From positions 248,001 to 312,000 of the forward strand of contig JACJZJ010000002.1 of assembly GCA_020635675.1 (NCBI GenBank): 64,000 bases of DNA. The letters are read 5' to 3'. Below are positions 22,989 to 32,509 of this stretch, one piece after another. Every line of letters starts with the position of its first letter. The stretch's first letter is position 1. The position numbers and the translations under genes were made by a program. The notes under the pieces are model-generated. The model ran no database searches, was not told the origin of the DNA, and saw only the letters and a list, made by a program, of their open reading frames with translations. The stretch comes from Flavobacteriales bacterium (lineage in GTDB: Bacteria; Bacteroidota; Bacteroidia; Flavobacteriales_F; PHOS-HE28).

Positions 22989-22996
22989 TATATTCG
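22989..22996 (+). promoter_or_regulatory. -7 box TATATTCG for the T9SS protein at 23030
   Basis: TATATTCG lies 33 nt before the ATG at 23030. The upstream in-frame ATG at 22970 lies before the box and is therefore rejected as start. Confidence 0.5.
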
Positions 22997-23029
22997 AACA
23001 TCACGCGCCATTGCCATAGTTCCTACGGG

Positions 23030-24517
23030 ATGGCCGGCACGGTGGCCTTGCTGACCGCGCTCCTGTTCCGCACCGTCGGTACGGCACAACCATCTTTCTC
23101 CTGGGAGTTCGCAAGCGGCGTGTTCGTGAACGCCATCGAGCGCCTTGCCAACAACGACCTGCTCCTCAGCTCGGGCGGCAACGGTTACAGCACGCAGAAC
23201 GCACCGCTCATCCGCATGGCCCCGGACGGCACCGTGGTCTGGGCCCGCTGGATGCCGGCCCGCTCACAGGGGAAGGTGCGGGAACTGCCCAACGGCGATC
23301 TGCTGGTATTGATGAGCGTGGACACTTCCGCGTTCGGCCAACAACCCGTGGTGCTCCGGTTCGACGCGAACGGCAATTTTCTGCAGGGCACCTATTTCGA
23401 CCTGGGGATCGTGGCGGGCGGCTTCCAGCGTACGATCCTGACCGACCAGGGCCGGTTGGTATCCATGTTCATTGAATTCAACGACTTCTATGGGCTCTTC
23501 TCCGTGGATGCGAACGGGACCAACGCGTGGTGTCGCCGGTATGCCATGCCGAACCATCCGGGAAGCTGGGGCGCGATCGCACCGGGCCCTGCCGGCTCCA
23601 TCATGCTCTTCTATCAGAACGAGAATGGCCACCTGCTTTTCCGTAAAGTGGGCTTCTCGGGGCAGACGCAGGTGGAACGGACCTATTCGTTCTCCGGCTT
23701 CCAGCATGCACGACCGCTGGATGTGGCGCGGGTGACCTCCGACCGATGGGCCGTGCTGTTGAAGGTGTTCGACCCCGATGTGCTGGAGCCCGCCGTGGTG
23801 ATGTTCGTGGATGCCGATGGCGAAGTGGTCTCCACGCATGGTTATGATCACGCCACGACCGACTTCGAGGTGGCGAACTACTCCCGCTTGTACGCGATGG
23901 GGGGTGGAAGGGTCCTGCTGTCCTACACATCGGACGACCCCGTACATGCCAGCTGCATCTTCGACACGACCGGCCAGGTTTTGGCCCCGCTGCCCTTGGA
24001 CACCACCTTGTTGGGATACAGCGATATCCTGGTGAACGATACCACGAGCGCTTATCTGATGGGTTGCAGCAACGGCACGATCACGCTCCGCACGTTGGAC
24101 ACCGTGCCTGGAGCGTGTGAGGAAGTGTTCACGCTGACCCACGTGCCGAAGTCGGCCGTATCCACACTGACCAGCTATCCGCAACAGACGATCGTTCCGA
24201 CGGCGATACCCTACACCCCGGTCGTGACCGTACCGAACACAACGCTCACCCCCCATTGCTTTTCCGTGGCGATCGATGAGCCCCGCACGATGCCGGCGCT
24301 CGTGGTGTTCCCCGATCCGGTGTTCGGTGGGTTGATCGAAGTGCGGGGGTTGCCGGCCGAACAACGCGCGTTATACATCCTGGATGTTTCAGGGCGCGTG
24401 GTCGCCACGCCAGCCGTTGCGCCGGACGGAAAGGTCGATGTGTCAGCGCTGCGCCCCGGATGGTACACGGTCACTTCCGGCGATCGTCGTTCATCGGCCC
24501 GGTTCATCCGCCTTTGA
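23030..24517 (+). CDS. secreted protein with beta-propeller-like repeats and T9SS tail
   Basis: The 495-residue product has a signal peptide (MAGTVALLTALLFRTVGTAQ). The body is made of repeated beta segments of the type LIRMAPDGTVVWARWMPARS and VVLRFDANGNFLQGTYFDLG, as in secreted propeller-like proteins of Bacteroidota. It ends in a T9SS sorting domain (LVVFPDPVFGGLIEVRGLP; LRPGWYTVTSGDRRSSARFI). Function is unknown. It converges on another T9SS substrate. Confidence 0.75.
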   Translation: MAGTVALLTALLFRTVGTAQPSFSWEFASGVFVNAIERLANNDLLLSSGGNGYSTQNAPLIRMAPDGTVVWARWMPARSQGKVRELPNGDLLVLMSVDTSAFGQQPVVLRFDANGNFLQGTYFDLGIVAGGFQRTILTDQGRLVSMFIEFNDFYGLFSVDANGTNAWCRRYAMPNHPGSWGAIAPGPAGSIMLFYQNENGHLLFRKVGFSGQTQVERTYSFSGFQHARPLDVARVTSDRWAVLLKVFDPDVLEPAVVMFVDADGEVVSTHGYDHATTDFEVANYSRLYAMGGGRVLLSYTSDDPVHASCIFDTTGQVLAPLPLDTTLLGYSDILVNDTTSAYLMGCSNGTITLRTLDTVPGACEEVFTLTHVPKSAVSTLTSYPQQTIVPTAIPYTPVVTVPNTTLTPHCFSVAIDEPRTMPALVVFPDPVFGGLIEVRGLPAEQRALYILDVSGRVVATPAVAPDGKVDVSALRPGWYTVTSGDRRSSARFIRL

Positions 24518-24545
24518 ACAAGCGATACATCCACCTCACCCTGCT

Positions 24546-24572
24546 CGCCCGCGTTGCGAACGCATGCGGGCG
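24546..24572. terminator. imperfect hairpin between convergent T9SS genes
   Basis: CGCCC pairs with GGGCG and GCGTT with AACGC around a GCG loop, with a 4-base bulge. Its sequence resembles the hairpin at 17390-17414 (both start TCGCCCGCGT). Confidence 0.45.
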
Positions 24573-24593
24573 GCGGTCAGTACAACAACACCC

Positions 24594-25952
24594 TCACCGC
24601 ACCACCACCCGCGCATGAAGTACCACGCCGTGCACTGTAGCGCGCAACGCATACACACCCGCAGCCAGACCGGTCAATGACACGGTCGCCCCTTCGCCCA
24701 CCGCGCGCACCGCTGCCCGTTGTCCGGTGGACGTGAAGACCTCCACCGCATCGCCGGGGTGCAGGCCTGCCACGGTCACGGCATCGGTGGTGGGGTTGGG
24801 CCATACACGCAGGCCTGCGCCATCATATTCCGGCACGCCGGCCACCACGCAATTGAGGATCACGCCCACGTAGGCGCCGATGCTGGCGGGGATCACGATG
24901 TCCGGCAGGGCATCGCCATTGAAGTCGCCCACGGCGAAATCGATGGGATCCACCGTGGCGCTGCAGCTCACCGCCGCACCGAATTGACCGGCACCATCGC
25001 CGGGAAGCACGTGCATGGCGTTGCCGTAGTAGTCCGCCACCAGCAGGTCCTTGTGCCCGTCCAGGTCCATGTCCACGAAACGGACGAACGAGGGACCGGC
25101 GCCGGCCTGCATGGCGATCGGCACGGCGAAGGATCCGCTGCCATCGCCCATGCACAGCGCGAGCGGATCGGGATAGGAGTCGGACACGACCACGTCCGCA
25201 TGGCCGTCGCCGTTCAGGTCGAAGGTGGAGGCGAAGATGCTGGTGTGCGGATGGGGCACGTGGGTGCGCGTGCCGAAGGTGCCGGGGCCGGTGCCCCACA
25301 GCACGCTCCAGAAGTGGTCCACCTCGCCGAACCCGGCCAGGTGGGTGTATAGCACATCGAGGTGGCCGTCCTCGTTCAGGTCCGCCAGGTCGAGCGAGGT
25401 GGCGGTGACATCCGTCGGGTGGTTCACCGCGGGTTGGAAGGTGCCATCGCCGTTGCCGAGCAGCACCGCCAGGCCACCACCGCCCGCGCCGTGGGGCACG
25501 AGCAGGTCCACGAAGGTGTCGCCATCCAGGTCGCGCGCCAGCAGGGTCCACGTTTCGCCCAAGGGGATGGGCACCACGACCGGCGCGGCGAAGCTGCCTC
25601 CGCTGAGGTTCAGCAGGATGTCCACCTGGCCGGCATGGGCGGTCACCAGGTCGGCCCGGTCATCGCCGTTGAGGTCGGCCGCGACGATGTCCGTGGGGAA
25701 GGTGTCCACATCCAGGGTGAGGGCCGGTTGGAAGGTGCCGTCGCCGTTGCCGAAAAAGAGGGACACGTCGCTGGTGAGGTGGTTGCTCACGGCCATGTCC
25801 AGCAGGGTGTCGTCGTTCAACTGCCCCACAGCGATGCCCCAGAGGTCGAGCCCGCCGGAGGCAATAAAACCGGTGTAGTCCAGGCAGGGGCCCTGGGCGT
25901 TCGCTATGCCGAACAGCACGAACACGGATGCACCAACGAGGAGGTGTCGCAT
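24594..25952 (-). CDS. FG-GAP/VCBS-repeat secreted protein with T9SS tail
   Basis: The 452-residue product has a signal peptide (MRHLLVGASVFVLFGIANAQ). At least six FG-GAP/VCBS units of the form LFFGNGDGTFQPALTLDVDT, with Asp-rich calcium-type loops (DLNGDDRADLV, DLNEDGHLDVL, DLNGDGHADVV), follow, forming an integrin-like beta-propeller. The C-terminus (LRVWPNPTTDAVTVAGLHPG; GVYALRATVHGVVLHARVVV) is a T9SS sorting domain. Such proteins are surface-exposed; ligand unknown. The open frame extends to 26222, but a signal peptide and a -7 box mark 25952 as start. Confidence 0.85.
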   Translation of the reverse strand: MRHLLVGASVFVLFGIANAQGPCLDYTGFIASGGLDLWGIAVGQLNDDTLLDMAVSNHLTSDVSLFFGNGDGTFQPALTLDVDTFPTDIVAADLNGDDRADLVTAHAGQVDILLNLSGGSFAAPVVVPIPLGETWTLLARDLDGDTFVDLLVPHGAGGGGLAVLLGNGDGTFQPAVNHPTDVTATSLDLADLNEDGHLDVLYTHLAGFGEVDHFWSVLWGTGPGTFGTRTHVPHPHTSIFASTFDLNGDGHADVVVSDSYPDPLALCMGDGSGSFAVPIAMQAGAGPSFVRFVDMDLDGHKDLLVADYYGNAMHVLPGDGAGQFGAAVSCSATVDPIDFAVGDFNGDALPDIVIPASIGAYVGVILNCVVAGVPEYDGAGLRVWPNPTTDAVTVAGLHPGDAVEVFTSTGQRAAVRAVGEGATVSLTGLAAGVYALRATVHGVVLHARVVVR

Positions 25953-25956
25953 GTGA

Positions 25957-25964
25957 ACAAGGTA
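25957..25964 (-). promoter_or_regulatory. -7 box TACCTTGT for the FG-GAP protein
   Basis: TACCTTGT on the minus strand lies 4 nt before the ATG at 25952. Confidence 0.45.
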
Positions 25965-26039
25965 GGGGTGGGAGCCGCGCACCCTGATCATTCGAACGGC
26001 GAGGCCCGTGGCTACTCTTGGAGTGCTTGGGGAAGGGAT

Positions 26040-26222
26040 GGCAAAGAAAAGCCGTGTACAAAAAGGATCGAAGAGGATATCCCCTGCCGTCAGGGTCGGC
26101 CATTCGATCATATGGAATATTCGTCTTGGGGTCGTAGCGATCCAGAAATTGCATTTCTTCACTTCCTCAAGCGCACGAGTAAAGTACTCCGGATCCCGAT
26201 CGATCCGAATAAACCCACCCAC
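26040..26222 (-). pseudogene. possible gene remnant with a frameshift
   Basis: On the minus strand a frame reads FIRIDRDPEYFTRALEEVKK. A shift of one base at about 26156 then gives MQFLDRYDPKTNIPYDRMAD and PDGRGYPLRSFLYTAFL. The joined text looks coding, and the local GC is lower than in the neighbours. No family is recognised and no start is clear, so this may be chance. Confidence 0.3.
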
Positions 26223-26224
26223 AC

Positions 26225-26590
26225 ATGAGTCCCAAGCACATGCTCGCTGTAATTGCCCTCGCGATCCTCAGCGGTTGCGGTGTAAGCAGCAATCTCGTCA
26301 ACCACTTCACCACCTACGGCAATGGCACCATGGTGGAGCTGAAAGAAGCGAATTACAAGGTGGTCGGCCAGGTGACCGGTACCGCGTCCGATCTGTACGT
26401 GCTTGCCTTTGGAGGCCTCAAGACCAATTTGGTGGAGCAGGCGAAGCAGGCCATGATCAAACAGGCGGAGTTGGATGGCAAGGCGCGTGCGATCATCAAC
26501 GTTGGGATGGAGCGGCACAACGCCAATTTCATTCTAGCACGTAAGCTCACCGTAACGATGACCGGGACCGTGATCGAGTTCACGAGGTAG
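26225..26590 (+). CDS. small lipoprotein, DUF6567-like
   Basis: The 121-residue product has a lipoprotein signal (MLAVIALAILSGC). The conserved-looking mature part is NYKVVGQVTGTASDLYVLAF, then KQAMIKQAELDGKARAIINV and RKLTVTMTGTVIEFTR. This pattern is typical of a small lipoprotein family widespread in Bacteroidota; no role is known. The first ATG at 26225 gives MSPKHMLAV; an internal ATG five codons on is also possible. The gap from 26591 to 26734 shows no gene or clear signal. Confidence 0.7.
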   Translation: MSPKHMLAVIALAILSGCGVSSNLVNHFTTYGNGTMVELKEANYKVVGQVTGTASDLYVLAFGGLKTNLVEQAKQAMIKQAELDGKARAIINVGMERHNANFILARKLTVTMTGTVIEFTR

Positions 26591-26734
26591 CCGGCGTGCT
26601 TCCGAGAAAGGCTCCTCCCCCGGACCTCATGTTCGGAGCGGGACCATTGGTTTCGTTCCAGTGACCGGGCATTAGTCGCTCTCCTCCGATCCCACACCAA
26701 GGGTCTCAACCTCGGGACCCACACGAAGCAGACC

Positions 26735-29700
26735 CTACCGCTTCACCACCAGACGCAGGAGCGAGGGCAGCACGACGAGGAGCAGGGGCAGCCCCGTCAC
26801 GAATCCGCCGATGACGGCGATGGCCAGGGGCTGGTGCAGTTGCGCCCCCACGCCGATCCCCAGGGCCACGGGCGCCAGCGCGACGATCGCGCCGATGGCC
26901 GTCATCAGCTTGGGGCGCAGCCGTGTCCCGATCGCATAGACCAACGCGTCATGCACCCCCTTTCCGGGAAGGACGTGCGCGTATTGCCGGTAAGTGAAGA
27001 TGGCGTTCTCTCCGATGATGCCGACGATCATGATGATGCCGGTATAGCTGCCGACGTTCAGCGGCGTGCCCGTGACGTACAGGGCCAGCACGCATCCGCC
27101 GATGCCCAGCAGCGCCACGAACAGGACGACGAGCGCGGCCCGCAGATCGCGGAACAGGAAGAGCAGCACGGTGAACACGAGCAGGCTCGCCGCAAGGAGC
27201 ACGCGCGCCAGTTCCTGGAACGAGCGCTGCTGTTCCTGGAAGGCCCCGCCGTAGGCGATGTGATAGCCCTTGGGCAGTTGCACGGCGCCGCGCACGGCGC
27301 GCTGGATGTCGTGCATGACGCTCCCCAGATCGCGGCCGTTCAACCGGGCGGTCACCGGCACCATGAGCTGGAGGTCCTCGCGTTCCACCTCCGCATCACC
27401 CGGCGCCGCGGTGATGGTCGCCAGGCTGCCCAACCCCAGCATGCGCCCGTTCGGCAGGAAGATCGGAGCCCCGCGCAGCTGTTGCATCGACAGGTCCCCC
27501 GCGTCGCTATGGGCCATGCGCACGGGCACCATCTGCTCGGTCTCCAGCACCTCCCCGATGACCGTGCCTTCGCCATAGAGACGCACCTGGTCGTCGAGGT
27601 CCTGGGACGAAAGCCCGCGCAGGGCGAGCTCCCGCTGGTCGCTGACCACCGCGATGCTCGGTCCGGCGATCGTGATCCCATCGAAGACGTCGGCGGTGCC
27701 GGGCACGCGCTCCACGATCCCCGCGACCCGTTTCGCCAGCTTGCGCAGGACCTGTCGATCGGTGCCGAACACCTTGATCTCGATGGGTTGCGTGCTGCTC
27801 ATCAGGTCGCCGAGCATGTCGCCGATCACCTGCCCGAAGTCGACACGGAGCGCCGGTTGCGAAGCCTCCACGCGCTGCCGGATGTCGTCGATCACCTCAT
27901 CGGTCGTGCGCTTCCGGTCCTTCCTCAGCTGGATCAGATAATCGCCGCGACTGGGTTCGGTGATGAAGAAGCCCATCTGCGTGCCGGTGCGGCGGCTGTA
28001 GGTGGCGATCTCAGGGACCGCCGCGAAGGTGCGTTCCACTTCGCGTAGCATCCGGTCGGTCTCTTCCAGTGACGTGCCGGGCGGCGAGTCGTAGTCCAAC
28101 ACGATGCTGCCCTCGTCCATCTCCGGCAGGAATCCCGAGCCGATGTGGCCCAGCGCCCAGATGGCGGCGACCACCAGCAGGACGATGAAGGTCAGGCTGA
28201 TCCACGGCCGCCGGACCAGCCAGCCGATCGTCCGAGCGGTCCGCGTCACACGTTCCTTTCCCTCCACATCGTGGGCGGGCTGCAGCGCGGCGATCTTTTC
28301 CTTTGGCAGCAGCAGGTAGATGACCGGCAGTCCGATCCAGGAGATCAGGAACGAACAGCCGAGGGTGATCATCATCGTGTCCGCGAGCACCTTGAAATAG
28401 GCCCCGGCCACGCCGCTCAGCAGCACGAAGGGCAGGAAGATGACGATGGTGCTGAGGGAGGATCCCACCATGGCGGGGAACAGGAAGCGCACCGCGTCGC
28501 CCACGAGCTCCGCGCTCGGGCGACCGGGATGCTCCTCGTGCGTGCGATGCAGTTGCTCGACCACCACGATGGCATCATCGATCACCAGGCCGATGGCGGC
28601 GGCAACGGCACCCAGCGTCATGATGTTCAGCGTGAAGCCGAAGGCATGCATCAGCACGAGCGTGAACGCCAGCGTGATCGGAATGGTGAGGAGCAGCACC
28701 AGGCTGGAGCGCCAGGACCGCAGGAAGATCATCGCCACCACGATGGCCAGCAGCATGCCGATCAGGAGCGCATCGCGCACGCTGTGGATGGAATCGCTCA
28801 CGAAATCGGCCTGCACGTAGTACGGAGCGAGGTGCACACCCGATGGCAGCAGCCCGTCGTTCAGTTCCTGGACGCGCTGACGGACCCCGTCGCTGACGTC
28901 GATCACGTTGGCCCCGGGCTGCCGGACCACCGCGATCAGCACCGCGTCGCGCCCGTTGGCATTGATCCGGAGGTATTGCGGCGCCTCCTGCACGGCGACA
29001 TCCGCCAGATCGCTCAGGTGCAGCACGCGGCGCCCATCGTTGGCCACCACCAGGTCCTGCAGTTCGCGCAGGGAGCGTACGGTGGCGTCGGTCACGGTGA
29101 GGTACATGCGGTGGCCGGTGAACAGGAAGCCATCGCTCCGGATGAAGTTGGTGCGGCCCAATGCCGCGGAGATGCTGTCCGGCGTCACGCCCAGTTGGGC
29201 GAGCCGGTCGGTGCGCAGCGTCACCCGGTATTCCTTCTTCCGCCCGCCGATCACGCGCACCTCGCTGACGCCCTCGACCTGTGTGAGGTATGGACGGACG
29301 ACGTAGTTGGCGATCAGGTCCAGCTCGATGGGGTCCTTGTCGCCACCGGCGATGGTGAAGCCCATGATCGGCAGGATCGACGGGTCCATCTTCTCCACCG
29401 AGATGTTGGTCCCGGGCGGGAGATCGCCGCGCACCTGTTCGATCGCCGTGGCGATCTGCTGTTTGCCCAGGTCCACGTCGGCATTCCAATCCAGGAAGGC
29501 GCTGATCTCGCAGCTGCCCCGGCTGGTCACGCTGCGGATGTCCTGCAGCATCGGCGTGCGCTCGATGGCCGCCTCCAGGGGTCGGGTCACCGTTACCATC
29601 ATCTTGTCCACCGGCTGCAGCCCGTTGTCGGCGATGATCTTGACCTTCGGGAAGGTCACCTCCGGAAAGAGGGAGGAATGGATGTGGGTGTAGGCGAAGA

Positions 29701-29770
29701 GGCCGGCCATCAGCACCAGCGCGAGCACCAGCCCGACCGGGTCCCGGTAGCGGACGAAGAAGTCCCTCAT
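26735..29770 (-). CDS. RND efflux pump, inner-membrane subunit (system 1)
   Basis: The 1011-residue protein has the RND layout: one N-terminal helix, a large periplasmic loop, helices 2-6 and a second loop and helix set. TM4 carries the proton-relay pair Asp 398-Asp 399 in AAIGLVIDDAIVVVE. The pump exports drugs, metals or lipids with the adaptor and TolC encoded just upstream. The substrate cannot be read from the sequence; the adjacent two-component system and PepSY-like gene fit envelope-stress or metal response. Its start overlaps the adaptor gene by 4 bp. Confidence 0.9.
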   Translation of the reverse strand: MRDFFVRYRDPVGLVLALVLMAGLFAYTHIHSSLFPEVTFPKVKIIADNGLQPVDKMMVTVTRPLEAAIERTPMLQDIRSVTSRGSCEISAFLDWNADVDLGKQQIATAIEQVRGDLPPGTNISVEKMDPSILPIMGFTIAGGDKDPIELDLIANYVVRPYLTQVEGVSEVRVIGGRKKEYRVTLRTDRLAQLGVTPDSISAALGRTNFIRSDGFLFTGHRMYLTVTDATVRSLRELQDLVVANDGRRVLHLSDLADVAVQEAPQYLRINANGRDAVLIAVVRQPGANVIDVSDGVRQRVQELNDGLLPSGVHLAPYYVQADFVSDSIHSVRDALLIGMLLAIVVAMIFLRSWRSSLVLLLTIPITLAFTLVLMHAFGFTLNIMTLGAVAAAIGLVIDDAIVVVEQLHRTHEEHPGRPSAELVGDAVRFLFPAMVGSSLSTIVIFLPFVLLSGVAGAYFKVLADTMMITLGCSFLISWIGLPVIYLLLPKEKIAALQPAHDVEGKERVTRTARTIGWLVRRPWISLTFIVLLVVAAIWALGHIGSGFLPEMDEGSIVLDYDSPPGTSLEETDRMLREVERTFAAVPEIATYSRRTGTQMGFFITEPSRGDYLIQLRKDRKRTTDEVIDDIRQRVEASQPALRVDFGQVIGDMLGDLMSSTQPIEIKVFGTDRQVLRKLAKRVAGIVERVPGTADVFDGITIAGPSIAVVSDQRELALRGLSSQDLDDQVRLYGEGTVIGEVLETEQMVPVRMAHSDAGDLSMQQLRGAPIFLPNGRMLGLGSLATITAAPGDAEVEREDLQLMVPVTARLNGRDLGSVMHDIQRAVRGAVQLPKGYHIAYGGAFQEQQRSFQELARVLLAASLLVFTVLLFLFRDLRAALVVLFVALLGIGGCVLALYVTGTPLNVGSYTGIIMIVGIIGENAIFTYRQYAHVLPGKGVHDALVYAIGTRLRPKLMTAIGAIVALAPVALGIGVGAQLHQPLAIAVIGGFVTGLPLLLVVLPSLLRLVVKR

Positions 29771-30687
29771 GGCCGCGCTGCTTGCACCTGGACCCGCGCG
29801 GTGTCGCCGAGCCCGTAGGCACCCGTGAGCACCAGGCGGTCGTCCGGACCGAACTCCGGCGCGACCACCTCCACGCTGTCGCCGGCTTCAATGCCGGTGG
29901 TGATGGGCACCTTCACGGCGGTGCTGTCATCCACCATCCGCATCACCCACCAGCGCGTCATCTCCTCGTTGCTCAGCACGCAGGCGGCGGGCACCACCTG
30001 TGCGTCCCGGTGGGCCTGCACGGGCAGCAGCACGGTGCCGATCAATCCCTCGGGAAGGTCCCGCTGCACACGCGGCCGCACGGGGAAGGATCGGGTCTGG
30101 GCCGGACCCTCCATGGTGGAGAGCGGCGCACCGATCGTCCCCTCCACGACCGAGGAGTCGGGCAGGGTGATGGAACACATGGTCCCGGGGATCACCTGGC
30201 GGCTGCGCTCGAATGGGACCTCCAGCATGAACACCCTGCCGGATGCGTCCGCGAGCACGAGCAGGGCATCCCCCTCCGTCACGAGATCGTCGGTCAGTTT
30301 GTCCATCCGCACCACCACCCCGTCCGATGGGGCCCGCACCGTGAGATCACCCGCCAGCCGGAACAGGCTGTCCGGTCGTTGCGCCGCACGCAACGCATCC
30401 GCCTCCCGGGTCCGGAGGTCGTAGAGCGGGCTGCCGGCCTGCACATGCCCGCCGAGCTGCACGTACGCCTTGGTGATCCTGCCCGTCACCGGACTGGTCA
30501 CGGTGTTCCGGCGCAGGAAACGGACCACGGCATTGAGGCGCACGTGCGCGGCGATGTCCGAACGAACGACGTGGGTGATGGTCACCGGCGTCCGGGATGC
30601 GGACGCACCCTCCTCCACCGCGGGGCTGTTGCACGCGGTGACGATCAACGTGAAAAGTGCGAGGCGTGCGCTGGAGCGGTGGATCAT
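29767..30687 (-). CDS. RND periplasmic adaptor subunit (system 1)
   Basis: The 306-residue lipoprotein (signal LALFTLIVTAC) has a lipoyl-like domain in two halves (NTVTSPVTGRITKAYVQLGG; DLTVRAPSDGVVVRMDKLTD) and a beta-barrel region. The hairpin between the lipoyl halves is very short (about 30 residues), shorter than in AcrA-type adaptors. It overlaps the tolC-like gene by 4 bp and the pump gene by 4 bp, so the three are translationally coupled. Confidence 0.85.
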   Translation of the reverse strand: MIHRSSARLALFTLIVTACNSPAVEEGASASRTPVTITHVVRSDIAAHVRLNAVVRFLRRNTVTSPVTGRITKAYVQLGGHVQAGSPLYDLRTREADALRAAQRPDSLFRLAGDLTVRAPSDGVVVRMDKLTDDLVTEGDALLVLADASGRVFMLEVPFERSRQVIPGTMCSITLPDSSVVEGTIGAPLSTMEGPAQTRSFPVRPRVQRDLPEGLIGTVLLPVQAHRDAQVVPAACVLSNEEMTRWWVMRMVDDSTAVKVPITTGIEAGDSVEVVAPEFGPDDRLVLTGAYGLGDTARVQVQAARP

Positions 30688-31943
30688 TGCAGGTGGATCA
30701 GTTCGTTCAGGACCTGGTCGCGGTCGCTCTCCGCCTGCACCAGGTCGGTCAGCAACGCCGTTCGTGCGTTCAGTATATTGAACAGGTCGTTCATCTTCAG
30801 CACGCCCTGTTCCAGTTCGGTGCGGTAGATGTTCACGAGCGCATCGTACCGCGCCAGCTGTGCGCGCAGGTCGTCGAGCAGGGAGTCCGCGTCGGACAGG
30901 GCCGCGCGCAGCCGGGCATGGCGTGCCTCCAACTGCAACGCGTAGTGGTCCGCCTGCACCTGGCGCGTGGCCTCCTGGATCGCGACCTTGTCATGGGCGA
31001 GCTTGCGCTGGCCGCCGTCGTAGATGGGCAGGGAGAGTCCCGCGCCCAGGCTGCCTCCGAAATGCTGCGGGATGTCCGGCGCGGTCACGGCGTTCAGACC
31101 GAGATCGCCCATCACATCGACCTGTGGCCGGTAGGCCGCATCGATGGCCCGGTCCGCGATGCCGTTCCGGACCCGTTCCGCCTCGAACCGCCGCATCGCG
31201 GGCGAACGCGTCGCATCGAAGTTGACCGTGTCCTGCAGCGCGGGCGGGTCCAGTTCCACCGTCGCCGTGTCCATGATCCCGCATTGGATCCGCAACTGCG
31301 CCAGATCGGCCCGATAGCGCGTTCGGGCCCGTTTCACGGCGATGTGTCTTGCTTCCAGGCCGCTCCGGAGCACGAGCAGGTCGGTCTGCGGATAAATGCC
31401 ACGGTCCACGAGCGCGGCGAGCACCCGCTCCTCCGACCGCCACAGGTCCAGCTCCTGTTGCGCGAGGGTCGCCACGCGTTGGTCCGCATGGGCCTGCAGG
31501 AAGAGCGCGGTCACCGTCCGCTGGACCTCGATCCGTGTCGCGGCGATGTCCGTGCGCAGGACCCCGCGGTCCGCCACCACCGCATCGGTCCGCGCGCGGC
31601 GTTCGAAGCTCCGGAACAGGGGGACCGATGCACCGACGACCGCGGAGTAAAGGCCGCCGTTCGTGATCGCCTGATCATAGCCCCAGCCGCTGCCCGATGG
31701 GGCGTAGAGCACCTGTCCCGTAGCGTTCACCTGGGGACCGAAGCGTGCCCGTGCGAGGGCGCTGTCCTTCTGCAGGATGCTCGCCTGACCGGTCAGGTCG
31801 CGCAAACCGGCATCATAGGCTTCGGCGGCTTCCAGGAAATCCACCAAGGTGGTCCGTTGTGCGGCCGCCGGATGGGTGAGCAACAGGGCCGCGAGCAGCG
31901 GAACGAGGACGATACTTCTCCTATTCCCGGTCGATCCGCTCAC
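30684..31943 (-). CDS. TolC-family outer-membrane channel (system 1)
   Basis: The 419-residue product has a signal peptide (IVLVPLLAALLLTHPAAAQ) and two repeats of long coiled-coil helices (LRDLTGQASILQKDSALARA; IDAAYRPQVDVMGDLGLNAV; HYALQLEARHARLRAALSDA) typical of TolC-like OEPs. It forms the outer-membrane duct of the pump. The 21-bp gap to the PepSY-like gene suggests one transcript. Confidence 0.87.
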   Translation of the reverse strand: MSGSTGNRRSIVLVPLLAALLLTHPAAAQRTTLVDFLEAAEAYDAGLRDLTGQASILQKDSALARARFGPQVNATGQVLYAPSGSGWGYDQAITNGGLYSAVVGASVPLFRSFERRARTDAVVADRGVLRTDIAATRIEVQRTVTALFLQAHADQRVATLAQQELDLWRSEERVLAALVDRGIYPQTDLLVLRSGLEARHIAVKRARTRYRADLAQLRIQCGIMDTATVELDPPALQDTVNFDATRSPAMRRFEAERVRNGIADRAIDAAYRPQVDVMGDLGLNAVTAPDIPQHFGGSLGAGLSLPIYDGGQRKLAHDKVAIQEATRQVQADHYALQLEARHARLRAALSDADSLLDDLRAQLARYDALVNIYRTELEQGVLKMNDLFNILNARTALLTDLVQAESDRDQVLNELIHLQ

Positions 31944-31964
31944 GGCCCCGAAGTTCGATCGATC

Positions 31965-32444
31965 CTAGTTGTCGTCGTCGTTCTCCTCGCCTTCATCCTC
32001 CTCCTCCACCGTCGACTTCAACACGTTGCCCTGGGCATCGAACACCACTTCCATCGTGGTCTCCCCCTTCTCCAGTTCCACCTCGTAGCGCGGGCCATCC
32101 GGTGTCTCCACGGACTCGGCTTCCTCCATTTTGTAGCCGCCGTAGTTCTTGCCGATGGACTCGCGCACCGTGCCGGGCAGGTCCTGCACCTTCATGCGGC
32201 GTTCGGTCTCCGTCCAGGTGCCATCGGTGCGGAAATTGGCCGAGACCTTCTCCCCGTTCAGCTGGAAGTTGGCTTCGTATTCCTCCTTCCCTTCCATCTC
32301 CCACTTCACCTTTTCCGCCTGCGCGAACCGCGCCTTGAATTGTTCCATCACCACATCGGGAATGTGGATCGTGCCATTGTTCTGGCTGCAGGCAACGCTC
32401 CCGAACAGGAGCATCGCACCGGATAAGGTCAACAAGGTCTTCAT
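31965..32444 (-). CDS. PepSY-like periplasmic protein
   Basis: The 159-residue product has a signal peptide ending in GSVACSQ, which could also be a lipobox. It contains two PepSY-like (PF11396) units (VMEQFKARFAQAEKVKWEME; LPGTVRESIGKNYGGYKMEE) and a very acidic tail (EEEDEGEENDDDN). Such proteins often sit beside two-component systems and may sense or buffer cations; the acidic tail would suit this. The start could instead be an ATG 9 bp upstream. A phased direct repeat lies at 32484-32502, just upstream. Confidence 0.78.
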   Translation of the reverse strand: MKTLLTLSGAMLLFGSVACSQNNGTIHIPDVVMEQFKARFAQAEKVKWEMEGKEEYEANFQLNGEKVSANFRTDGTWTETERRMKVQDLPGTVRESIGKNYGGYKMEEAESVETPDGPRYEVELEKGETTMEVVFDAQGNVLKSTVEEEDEGEENDDDN

Positions 32445-32470
32445 GATGAGCATGTGTTTGGGGTCCGGTC

Positions 32471-32478
32471 GCAAGCTG
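32471..32478 (-). promoter_or_regulatory. -7-like box CAGCTTGC for the PepSY-pump operon
   Basis: CAGCTTGC on the minus strand differs by one base from the TAGCTTGC box of the response-regulator gene (34445-34452) and sits in the same position relative to the direct repeats. Confidence 0.45.
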
Positions 32479-32483
32479 GCACC

Positions 32484-32502
32484 CGATCCTGAACGGATCC
32501 TG
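32484..32502 (-). promoter_or_regulatory. phased direct repeat, probable response-regulator site (copy 2)
   Basis: On the plus strand GATCCTG occurs at 32485-32491 and 32496-32502, exactly 11 bp apart. The same repeat with the same spacing lies upstream of the response-regulator gene at 34459-34476. OmpR/PhoB regulators bind direct half-sites with 11-bp spacing. Confidence 0.6.
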
Positions 32503-32509
32503 GATGCGG

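Noticed and set aside
28145..29818. 557-codon plus-strand frame opposite the RND pump
   Set aside because: Composition is His/Gln/Asp-rich antisense text with no domains; the minus strand encodes a complete RND protein.
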